Shown here: positions 9,012 to 15,886 of the stretch, in pieces
Layout of the letters: each line of letters opens with the position of its first letter
How positions within the stretch are numbered: position 1 is the first letter of the stretch
Assembly: GCA_028281165.1 (NCBI GenBank)
Contig: JANQKI010000289.1
Coordinates: 1 to 38,114, forward strand
DNA length: 38,114 nt
From: Opitutaceae bacterium
GTDB lineage: Bacteria > Verrucomicrobiota > Verrucomicrobiia > Opitutales > Opitutaceae
Direction of reading: 5' to 3'
Program-made: the position numbers and the translations under genes
The notes under the pieces: model-generated
The model's input: only the letters and a program-made list of their open reading frames with translations
Told to the model about the DNA's origin: nothing
Databases searched by the model: none

Positions 9012-9866
9012 ATGAGAACAGCGACAAAAGACCACTATGAGGAGGCTATAAAATCTATCTGTAATCTCCATGGAAACATGGCGATTCTGTCTAACCTTGA
9101 TGCGCTGCTAAAAGATGAAAGTTCCGATCTTGCCGACATAGAAATGCTCATCCAGACGGACGGCTCGCTGGCCGCCTCAATACTGAAAATGAGTAATACG
9201 GCTGCCTTTGGTTTTGGCAGCGAATGCGAAAGCATCTCCCAAGCGATGCAAACGGTCGGCTTTGGCCTGGCTTTGAAGCTCGTAAGTTCGGCTCTATCAA
9301 AGCAACTCTTCATGAGAGACCTTAACGCCTATGGCATATCTTCAAACGATTATTGGCAGTATAGCTATTTTACCGCAACCTTCATGGAATTGCAGGCCAA
9401 GCGAATCGGATTGGATCACAACGAAGCATATTTGCTTGGTCTGCTCCACAGTATTGGTCGCGTAGTTATCAATGAACTACTAAGAGAAAATAAAGTCGAG
9501 GTATATTGGGACCGCTTCGTTTCGCCAAGTGATTGGGAAATAGATACGATTGGCTTTTCAAGCGAGCGAGCAGGAGCGCTGCTTTTGAGAAGCTGGGATT
9601 TTTCGGAAGAATTCTACTCCAAGGTTGAAAGGCAATGCGAGCCAATTGAAGAGGCAGAAGACTTGATGCTAATTCTACTGGACTACGCTAAAATCCTTTC
9701 AACCCATATCGAAGATCCGGATACCATTAACGAACTTTGCTCAGAAAATAGCCACTTCTTTCGGAAGAAAATCGAGCAAGCCAATGAAGACATCGTCTCG
9801 GACATCGAAATAGCCGAGCGCTATGTGGACGGAATCCGAGAAACGCTGAAAGCTTGTCAGTCATGA
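9012..9866 (+). CDS. HDOD domain protein
   Basis: This is a 284-residue protein. Residues 15 to about 215 are an HDOD domain (HD-related output domain): opening LHGNMAILSNLDALLKDESS, then IEMLIQTDGSLAASILKMSN, SISQAMQTVGFGLALKLVSS, and the degenerate HD region around EAYLLGLLHSIGRVVINELL. HDOD proteins lack the HD phosphohydrolase metal set and usually act as signalling adaptors. There is no signal peptide or membrane segment, so it is cytoplasmic. The stop overlaps the start of the following histidine kinase (ATGA), which implies translational coupling and a joint role. A short AAGG just before the ATG may be a weak ribosome binding site. The process it controls is unknown. Confidence 0.85.
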   Translation: MRTATKDHYEEAIKSICNLHGNMAILSNLDALLKDESSDLADIEMLIQTDGSLAASILKMSNTAAFGFGSECESISQAMQTVGFGLALKLVSSALSKQLFMRDLNAYGISSNDYWQYSYFTATFMELQAKRIGLDHNEAYLLGLLHSIGRVVINELLRENKVEVYWDRFVSPSDWEIDTIGFSSERAGALLLRSWDFSEEFYSKVERQCEPIEEAEDLMLILLDYAKILSTHIEDPDTINELCSENSHFFRKKIEQANEDIVSDIEIAERYVDGIRETLKACQS

Positions 9867-10990
9867 TTGGGATAGAGACAGAGACCTCTTCATTTAGCAT
9901 CCTGATTCTGGACGACAATGCCACGACTCGCAATATAGCTAAAAAAGTCTTGGAAAAAAATTTGGATTGCGAAGTACGCCTTTGCACCAATCCACGGGAC
10001 TTGAAAGTACTCGCTGAGCAATCCAAACCAGATCTTTTTCTACTGGATGTTCACCTGGAAAAAGGAAACAGCCTGGAAGTCTGTAATCGAATTAAAGAAA
10101 ATCCGGATACAAAAGAAATTCCCATAGTATTTCTCTCAAGCTACGATAGTCCCTCCAAAAGGGTGGCCGCTTTGAACGCCGGAGGGGTCGACTACTTAGA
10201 TAAGCCTTTTTATCCAGAGGAATTGATAAAAAGAATCAAAACCCACATTGAAGTCCATCGATTGCAGTTAGCTATAACTAATCAAATGAACGAGCAAAGA
10301 GCTCTTTTAAGAGTGCTTTGCCATGATTTGGTTAACCCGCTTTTTGCAGCCCAAGGCCTATTGAGCTTGCGCATCGAGAGAGGAACGGTGGATACCGAAG
10401 TCGCCACCAAAGCTCTAAACTGCTGTAACAGCGCTATGGACCTCATAACTCACGTAAGAAACGAGCACTCCCTGATTAGCAAAAACAAGCAATTTACTGA
10501 AGAAATCGTGCCTGTCGCTGAGGCCTTTAAAGAATCAGCCAGGACGCTACAAAATCGCTACCATAAAAAGGGAGTCAAGCTGGTAGCCAAAGCCGATCCT
10601 CTCGCGAAGATATCTATCAATCGAGTCGTTTTCGTTCACAATATTCTCAACAATCTTTTAACGAATGCTCTGAAATTTTCGTATCCAGAATCCGAAGTCG
10701 TTCTAAAAGCGCAAGTAAACGATAGGGATCGATGTGTTATTGAAGTTGTTGATCACGGAATTGGAATGCCACAGGAAATCCTGGAAAACATTTTCAAGGA
10801 AGACGCTAAAGTATCACGCAAAGGCACTTCATCCGAAAAAGGAACCGGCTTTGGCATGCCTCTGGTAAGACGCTACGTTGAAAAGAGCTCCGGTGAGATC
10901 AAAGTCGAATCCACTGAGAGAATAGAAAATGAAAATGGACTCTCTCCTGGAGGGACTACGGTGCGACTCACATTCGCCAACCAATCATAA
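9863..10990 (+). CDS. Cytoplasmic REC-histidine kinase hybrid
   Basis: I chose the ATG at 9863 because it overlaps the HDOD stop as ATGA; a TTG at 9854 is less likely. The product is 375 residues. The N-terminal receiver domain (about 11-130) has the phosphoacceptor D62 (LLDVH) and K114 (DKPF). The dimerisation and phosphotransfer helix carries H154 (LCHDLVNPLFAAQ). The ATPase domain shows the N box (NNLLTNALKFS), G1 (DHGIGMP) and G2 (GTGFGMPLVRRY). There is no membrane segment or sensor domain, so input presumably comes through the receiver or the HDOD partner. The order, receiver before kinase, resembles proteins that receive a phosphoryl group and pass it on, but no output regulator is adjacent. 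Confidence 0.88.
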   Translation: MIGIETETSSFSILILDDNATTRNIAKKVLEKNLDCEVRLCTNPRDLKVLAEQSKPDLFLLDVHLEKGNSLEVCNRIKENPDTKEIPIVFLSSYDSPSKRVAALNAGGVDYLDKPFYPEELIKRIKTHIEVHRLQLAITNQMNEQRALLRVLCHDLVNPLFAAQGLLSLRIERGTVDTEVATKALNCCNSAMDLITHVRNEHSLISKNKQFTEEIVPVAEAFKESARTLQNRYHKKGVKLVAKADPLAKISINRVVFVHNILNNLLTNALKFSYPESEVVLKAQVNDRDRCVIEVVDHGIGMPQEILENIFKEDAKVSRKGTSSEKGTGFGMPLVRRYVEKSSGEIKVESTERIENENGLSPGGTTVRLTFANQS

Positions 10991-11077
10991 ATAAGCCAGA
11001 TACCGATTGGCCAACACGTTTAGTCTCTGCTATAATCCTGGTCATTGGCAGGTAATGCGAGGCGTACTGGCGGTCTA

Positions 11078-12124
11078 CTAAACGAGCGCTTTCGCGATCC
11101 TCTTCCCCAGAAACGGTCCCTCGAAAATCATGCCGGAGTAGATTTGCACCAAACTGGCGCCTGCATCGATTTTTCGCTTGGCTGAATCTGGATCGGTAAT
11201 GCCTCCAACACCGATAATTGGCAGATTGCCACTAGTCGTTTTAGCGGCATGAGCGATGATCTCAGTCGACATGGCGTCGACTGGCTTCCCACTGATGCCG
11301 CCGGGTTCATCGATATTTTCGAAAGGTCCTTCTCTGGCCATCGTCGTATTCGTAGCGATGATACCATCAAGATTGAGCTCAAGCAATGTAGCAATGATAG
11401 CGTCAAGCTGCTCAAGAGAAAGGTCCGGAGCGACTTTTAGAAAGATCGGTTTCCTCGACTGACCAGGCTGCTGGTCTCTCTCTAAATTCAAGGAAACCAA
11501 GGTGGAGAGCAGTTCGCGCAGCCGCGTCTCCTCCTGAAGCTTTCTAAGATCCGGCGTGTTCGGACTGCTCACGTTTATGACGACGTAGTCCGCGAAGTCC
11601 GCCAGAAGTTGAAAGGAACCTTTGTAATCCTCCACCGCTTCATCAAGCGGAGCTGCCTTGGATTTGCCAATATTGACGCCTAAAGGTATGCGTCGATCCA
11701 TTTTAGAAAGGGTTCGAGACAGACGTTGAGCAACAGCCTCGGCCCCATCGTTGTTGAATCCCATTCGATTGAGAATGGCCTGATGTTCCGGGTAGCGAAA
11801 CATGCGGGGCTTGGGATTTCCGGGCTGAGCGAGTAGCGTGACCGTACCGATTTCAACATGACCGAAACCCAGCGCTTCGAAAGCTGGCCAACAAACGGCG
11901 TTTTTATCAAAGCCCGCAGCTAGACCCACTCGGTTGGGAAAATCAATCCCGCAAATTTCGACCGGCGCATAATCGTTACCCAGTTGATTGAGATTCGCCA
12001 TCAGCTTAGGAACAAACGGCATATGCGAAAGCAAGGAAAGGGCGTCGACGGCAACCTCGTGAGCCTTTTCAGGATCGAGTCGAAATATTAAAGGCTTCAC
12101 GAAATTTTTATAGAAAACGCCCAT
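11078..12124 (-). CDS. pyrD: Dihydroorotate dehydrogenase, quinone type (class 2)
   Basis: PyrD oxidises dihydroorotate to orotate in pyrimidine synthesis, passing electrons through FMN to membrane quinone. The 348-residue length fits class 2 enzymes. The N-terminal membrane-associating helices (VFYKNFVKPLIFRLDPEKAH) are present. The FMN site follows (NRVGLAAGFDKNAVCW and GFGHVEIGTVT). The catalytic base is the Ser in NVSSPNTPDLRKLQ, which marks class 2 rather than the Cys of class 1. The C-terminal phosphate-binding segments are GVGGITDPDSAKRKIDAGAS and VQIYSGMIFEGP. It is a single gene on the minus strand; the flanking genes point the other way. Confidence 0.95.
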   Translation of the reverse strand: MGVFYKNFVKPLIFRLDPEKAHEVAVDALSLLSHMPFVPKLMANLNQLGNDYAPVEICGIDFPNRVGLAAGFDKNAVCWPAFEALGFGHVEIGTVTLLAQPGNPKPRMFRYPEHQAILNRMGFNNDGAEAVAQRLSRTLSKMDRRIPLGVNIGKSKAAPLDEAVEDYKGSFQLLADFADYVVINVSSPNTPDLRKLQEETRLRELLSTLVSLNLERDQQPGQSRKPIFLKVAPDLSLEQLDAIIATLLELNLDGIIATNTTMAREGPFENIDEPGGISGKPVDAMSTEIIAHAAKTTSGNLPIIGVGGITDPDSAKRKIDAGASLVQIYSGMIFEGPFLGKRIAKALV

Positions 12125-12390
12125 TTTTCAGACCGGAAAGCAGCAGAAGGCGCTTGCATTGAAAAGAAAATTCAATTTGGAAGCATAATCGTTCTTAACG
12201 ACATGGAAAAATTGCCGTAAATCATGGCAGTTCCCCATATCCAGAAAATGAACACGAGCAACGAGTAGAGATAGTTGGAGGCGGTTACTTTGCAGACTTT
12301 TTTGTTTGAATAGCTTTTCCCTTGTTTTTGGATTTTCATTGATTGACTTAAACTTTTTCCCCGTTTTTTGGTGATGCATTAGCGACAGTT

Positions 12391-13143
12391 ATGCCGACAA
12401 CTTCAAATCAGATTGAGTGGTGCACCGTCCGTCTTGGAGAAGACACGAATTGGTGGGTAAAAGAAGTAAGTGACGACGTTCATTGGGATGTGGACGGTCT
12501 AAGCATCATAGACCCCAGGCAAATGGCTCACATCCTCGATTTGGTGGAAGCCCTCAGGGATTATAATTTCGACGAAGACATTCTGGAGCGTGGCTTCATC
12601 TCCTTCCGCATCGATAAAGACCTCGGAGATGGCCACATTCGCCTCGTCCGCACAAAAGAGACTTTCAGCGACGCCGAGGATCCGCTTTTCGGTTTGCCGG
12701 ACGTTGTAGACGAAGAAAACGGACCCTACGCCGATTTCCTCAACCACATCACAAAGCTTCGCGTTGCAATGCTAAATGACATGATCGACTTCGAGCAAAA
12801 GCTCACGGTGGACGAGGTCGAAGAAGAAATCCGCGAGGAAGAGAACAACAATTTCATCGAAGGGAAAGCCGTTCATCTATTCAACGAAGTCACTAGCATT
12901 CTGGATTATGTTCCAGCCGGTTGGGAACTGGACGGAGAGGGAGGCTCTGAAGAAGAGGAAGAAGACCTGGATGACTTTCCAGACATCGTCGATGACGAAG
13001 AGGCCAAGAAGATCAGCGAATCGGAAAACCTTAAGTGGGACGAGGAAGAAGACGAGGAAGAAGATGATCTCTACGAAGGCGGTCCTCCCGACGAAGAAGA
13101 CGAAGATCTGGACGATTTGGACGACGAGGAAGAGGAACGCTAA
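12391..13143 (+). CDS. Unrecognised protein with a long acidic tail
   Basis: I do not recognise this 250-residue protein. Residues 1 to about 175 look like a folded, soluble domain with mixed composition (start PTTSNQIEWCTVRLGEDTNW). From about residue 180 to the end it is almost entirely Asp and Glu in blocks such as SEEEEEDLDDFPDIVDDEEA and DEEDEDLDDLDDEEEER. There is no signal peptide and no membrane segment. Acidic tails of this kind occur in proteins that bind basic partners or mimic nucleic acid charge, such as RNA polymerase delta subunits or ribosome and histone-like protein binders; that is a comparison only, not an assignment. It is a single gene between divergent pyrD and convergent hemB, with a hairpin at its 3' end. 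Confidence 0.72.
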   Translation: MPTTSNQIEWCTVRLGEDTNWWVKEVSDDVHWDVDGLSIIDPRQMAHILDLVEALRDYNFDEDILERGFISFRIDKDLGDGHIRLVRTKETFSDAEDPLFGLPDVVDEENGPYADFLNHITKLRVAMLNDMIDFEQKLTVDEVEEEIREEENNNFIEGKAVHLFNEVTSILDYVPAGWELDGEGGSEEEEEDLDDFPDIVDDEEAKKISESENLKWDEEEDEEEDDLYEGGPPDEEDEDLDDLDDEEEER

Positions 13144-13171
13144 GGCTTCTATCCTCAGGCTTAAAATTTCC

Positions 13172-13200
13172 TAGCCGTTTCTCTTAAAGAGAAGCGGCTA
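13172..13200. terminator. Hairpin between convergent genes
   Basis: There are 13-base arms (TAGCCGTTTCTCT and AGAGAAGCGGCTA, one G-T pair) around a three-base loop, followed on the + strand by TTTCTTT. It lies 29 bases after the acidic-tail gene and overlaps the last codons of hemB on the other strand. It should end transcripts from the + side; from the minus side the trailing sequence is less T-rich. Confidence 0.8.
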
Positions 13201-14191
13201 TTTCTTTAGCGAAATAGGTCAGAATCAGATCAGCCCCTGCCCTTTTGATAGACATTAATGACTCATCTCGGCATTTTTCGTAGTCCAGCCAGCCTTTCTG
13301 CGAAGCGGCGTGGATCTGGGCAAACTCTCCCGAGACCTGATAGGCTGCTACAGGCAAGGCTGTTTCGTTCCGCAATTCTCGGATAATGTCCAGGTAGGGC
13401 CCAGCCGGCTTGACCATGAGAAAATCGGCGGCCTCTTCATCGTCGAGCAGAGCATCGGCGATAGCTTCGCGTCGATTCGCAGGATTTAGCTGATAGGTCT
13501 TCTTGTCGAGCTGAGTCGTTCCGGCCGCTTGAGCGCTGCCAACCGCCTCACGAAAAGGACCGTAATAGGCCGAAGCGAATTTGGCCGAATAAGCCATAAT
13601 GGCTGTATCCTCATGGTCCGAAACATCAAGCGCCTCGCGAATCGCCTCTACCCTGCCATCCATCATGTCGGAGGGGGCAACGATGTCTACGCCAGCCTCA
13701 GCCTGCAAGACCGCCATACGACAAAGTCGCTCAACGGTCTCATCGTTAAGCACCCGAGCGCCGTTTTCATCCAAAACACCATCATGTCCGTGCGAAGTGT
13801 AGGGGTCCAAAGCGACGTCAGTAACAACGATCAATTCGGGAATCGCCTTCTTGATGGCTTTGACGGCTCGAAGCGCGAACGTGTCCGGATTATCCGCTTC
13901 CGTACCCTGTTCGTCCTTGAGAGAAGGGTCGATGCTGGGAAACAAAGCGATCGCAAGAACCCCTAGCTCCGCAAGCGCAGTACACTCCGCAACCAAATCC
14001 TGGATATTCAAACGATAAACGCCAGGCATACTGCCAACCGTTTCCTTGGCGCCCTCTCCGTCCATTACGAAAAGAGGAGCGATCAAATCTTCCTTGCGTA
14101 ACCAAGTCTCCTGCACCAACGAACGGATCGCAGCCATTTGCCGCAAACGCCGTGGACGACGCGCTAAATCGAGCTTGAAATTCTCCGACAT
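13184..14191 (-). CDS. hemB: Delta-aminolevulinic acid dehydratase (porphobilinogen synthase)
   Basis: HemB condenses two 5-aminolevulinate molecules to porphobilinogen in haem synthesis. The 335 residues match the family length. The N-terminus has the typical RRPRRLRQMAAIRSLVQET. The Schiff-base lysines are K204 (MAYSAKFASAYYGPF) and K261 (LMVKPAGPYLDII). The zinc cysteine cluster of the E. coli enzyme (DVCLCEYTSHGHCG) is replaced by DVALDPYTSHGHDG, so the catalytic zinc site is missing and this should be a magnesium or alkali-ion dependent type. It is divergent from the leader of cysS, whose first possible codon is only about 30 bases away; the promoters must overlap the coding ends. Confidence 0.96.
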   Translation of the reverse strand: MSENFKLDLARRPRRLRQMAAIRSLVQETWLRKEDLIAPLFVMDGEGAKETVGSMPGVYRLNIQDLVAECTALAELGVLAIALFPSIDPSLKDEQGTEADNPDTFALRAVKAIKKAIPELIVVTDVALDPYTSHGHDGVLDENGARVLNDETVERLCRMAVLQAEAGVDIVAPSDMMDGRVEAIREALDVSDHEDTAIMAYSAKFASAYYGPFREAVGSAQAAGTTQLDKKTYQLNPANRREAIADALLDDEEAADFLMVKPAGPYLDIIRELRNETALPVAAYQVSGEFAQIHAASQKGWLDYEKCRDESLMSIKRAGADLILTYFAKEIAASL

Positions 14192-14222
14192 AATGAAATG
14201 TTACTCCGAAATTCGCCGCACA

Positions 14223-14315
14223 ATGCAGCTAAAAACGACAACACGCAATTCAGAAGGACGCTTAACGGCAAGCGTTTGCGTAACTTGCTGCGCTACCACG
14301 ACCACCTGTTGCTGA
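14223..14315 (+). CDS. Cys/Thr-rich leader peptide of the cysS-thrS operon
   Basis: This is a 30-codon ORF with ATG at 14223 and TGA at 14313. It holds nine Thr codons (5-7, 15, 21, 25-28) and five Cys codons (19, 22, 23, 29, 30). The last 12 residues are CVTCCATTTTCC. The next two genes are cysteinyl- and threonyl-tRNA synthetase, and a terminator hairpin begins at the last base of the stop codon. I infer a leader peptide whose translation senses charged tRNA-Cys and tRNA-Thr. There is no clear Shine-Dalgarno sequence; an in-frame ATG at 14193 would give a 40-residue version. The peptide itself need have no function. I found no match in memory, so novelty is an inference from layout. Confidence 0.68.
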   Translation: MQLKTTTRNSEGRLTASVCVTCCATTTTCC

Positions 14316-14368
14316 GCCGGGACATTCGATTTAGGAATTTCGAATGCTAGAAAAGCCCGGCTATTTTT
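14315..14368 (+). terminator. Attenuator terminator in the cysS leader
   Basis: Outer arms are AGCCGGG (14315-14321) and CCCGGCT (14356-14362), followed by ATTTTT. An inner stem CATTCGA with TCGAATG (14323-14346) closes a 10-base loop. It is oriented for the + strand only: read from the other strand no T-run follows. The first base of the 5' arm is the last base of the leader stop codon, so a ribosome paused on the two closing Cys codons (14307-14312) would cover the arm and prevent hairpin formation, letting RNA polymerase read into cysS. Release at the stop would allow the hairpin and end transcription. No competing antiterminator was found by eye. Confidence 0.75.
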
Positions 14369-14394
14369 AACCGAGAACGACTGTTCGTATCATC

Positions 14395-15837
14395 ATGCCT
14401 GATATATTCTTCCATAACACGCTTTCCCGCAAGACAGAGCCCATCGTCTCTTCGAAAGGAAATACCGTGGGCATGTACTGCTGTGGTCCAACGGTTTACG
14501 ACAGAGCCCATATCGGCAATTTTCGCACCTTCTTGTCGCAAGACGTAATGCGAAGATCACTACAAATAGCAGGCTATAAGGTCATTCACGTGCGTAACTT
14601 AACGGACGTGGACGATAAAACCATCGCTCGCTCGATTCAGGAAGGGAAACCGCTACGCGAGGTAACGGAGCATTGGACTGAGGTTTTTCATCAGGATTGC
14701 GGTCGATTCAATATGCTCTTGCCTCACATAGAGCCCAAGGCGACAGACCACATACAAGAGCAAATAGAGATGATCGAAACGCTTCTCGAAAAAGGTCACG
14801 CCTACACCAGCGAAGACGGTAGCGTTTACTTTAAAGTGTCATCATTTGATCAATACGGACGTTTATCACGGCTTAAAGAGCGCGAATTGACTACTAGCGA
14901 AGCTGATGCCTCGCCCATCGATAGCGACGAATATGAACGCGATTCCATGGCTGATTTCGTTATGTGGAAAAGCCGGAAGGAAAACGATGGCGACGTCTAT
15001 TGGAATAGTCCATGGGGCGAAGGCAGGCCAGGCTGGCACTTGGAGTGTTCCGCGATGGCCATGAAATATCTCGGCAACAATCTGGACATTCATTCAGGCG
15101 GTGAGGATTTGATTTTCCCGCATCACGAAAACGAGATCGCCCAAAGCGAATGCAGCTGCGATCGTCAGTTCTTTAGATATTGGATACACTGCGCCCATCT
15201 GCTGGTAGATGGTGGAAAGATGTCCAAGAGCCTGGATAATTTCTATACGCTCGACGATATCGAAGCCAAAGGATTCGCGCCAGTAGTCTTGCGCTACGCT
15301 TTGACCAGCGGTTCCTATCGCCAGACCATCAACTTCACTCTCGACTCGCTCCATGCGGCTCAAAGCGCCCTGCAACGACTCAGGAAATTTTCCGATGAGC
15401 TTCTAGCGAAGGTAGGCATGAATCGTTCGTCTCTGTTGAAAGCCATAGCGAAGAACAAACACGCCATGGATCCTTGGAGCATTTTCCAAGAAGCTTGGGA
15501 CGAATTGCGCAACGACCTGAATATCCCGGCTGCCCTCGGTAAACTATTCTCGGCGATCAAAGGAGTGAAGCCTTTAGAAATGAGCGCCTATGAGGACAGC
15601 CAAGCCACCATCGCCTTTCACAAGCTTATCTTCGCTCTCGGCTATGACTTGGACCAAGTTGCAATCGAGAAAGACAAGGTGGAAGCGCCCGAAGAAATAA
15701 AATCGCTCGCTCAAAAGCGCTGGGAAGCCAAAGAGGCCAAAGATTGGGCATCCGCAGATCAAATACGCAATGAACTTCAATCGAAGGGTTGGAAAATACT
15801 AGACAGCAAGAAAGGCTACGAACTAGAAAAAATCTGA
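14395..15837 (+). CDS. cysS: Cysteinyl-tRNA synthetase
   Basis: CysS charges tRNA-Cys. It has 480 residues, a normal class I length. The zinc-binding Cys and the HIGH motif are seen as CCGPTVYDRAHIGNFRTF (HIGN form). Further zinc ligands are in GWHLECSAM and in HHENEIAQSE. The KMSKS loop is GGKMSKSLDNF. The C-terminal anticodon-binding part runs to KKGYELEKI. The start is the ATG 26 bases after the leader terminator. thrS follows after 49 bases without a visible terminator, so the two are likely one transcript controlled by the Cys/Thr leader in front. Confidence 0.97.
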   Translation: MPDIFFHNTLSRKTEPIVSSKGNTVGMYCCGPTVYDRAHIGNFRTFLSQDVMRRSLQIAGYKVIHVRNLTDVDDKTIARSIQEGKPLREVTEHWTEVFHQDCGRFNMLLPHIEPKATDHIQEQIEMIETLLEKGHAYTSEDGSVYFKVSSFDQYGRLSRLKERELTTSEADASPIDSDEYERDSMADFVMWKSRKENDGDVYWNSPWGEGRPGWHLECSAMAMKYLGNNLDIHSGGEDLIFPHHENEIAQSECSCDRQFFRYWIHCAHLLVDGGKMSKSLDNFYTLDDIEAKGFAPVVLRYALTSGSYRQTINFTLDSLHAAQSALQRLRKFSDELLAKVGMNRSSLLKAIAKNKHAMDPWSIFQEAWDELRNDLNIPAALGKLFSAIKGVKPLEMSAYEDSQATIAFHKLIFALGYDLDQVAIEKDKVEAPEEIKSLAQKRWEAKEAKDWASADQIRNELQSKGWKILDSKKGYELEKI

Positions 15838-15886
15838 CCCTCCGTCTCTAATCGAGAAATCGATTCCAGTATTCAAAATTTCGATC

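Noticed and set aside
12128-12379. 83-residue minus-strand ORF upstream of pyrD
   Set aside because: Composition is unlike the neighbouring genes, with no recognisable motif and no coherent hydrophobic or folded pattern. The region is best read as intergenic.
14046-14222. Longer version of the Cys/Thr leader ORF
   Set aside because: Most of it lies antisense to the start of hemB, and only the part from 14223 (possibly 14193) has the leader-like codon bias.
14223-14394. T-box riboswitch for cysS
   Set aside because: I do not see the conserved T-box sequence or a specifier-loop stem before the terminator, while a translated Cys/Thr-rich ORF explains the layout.
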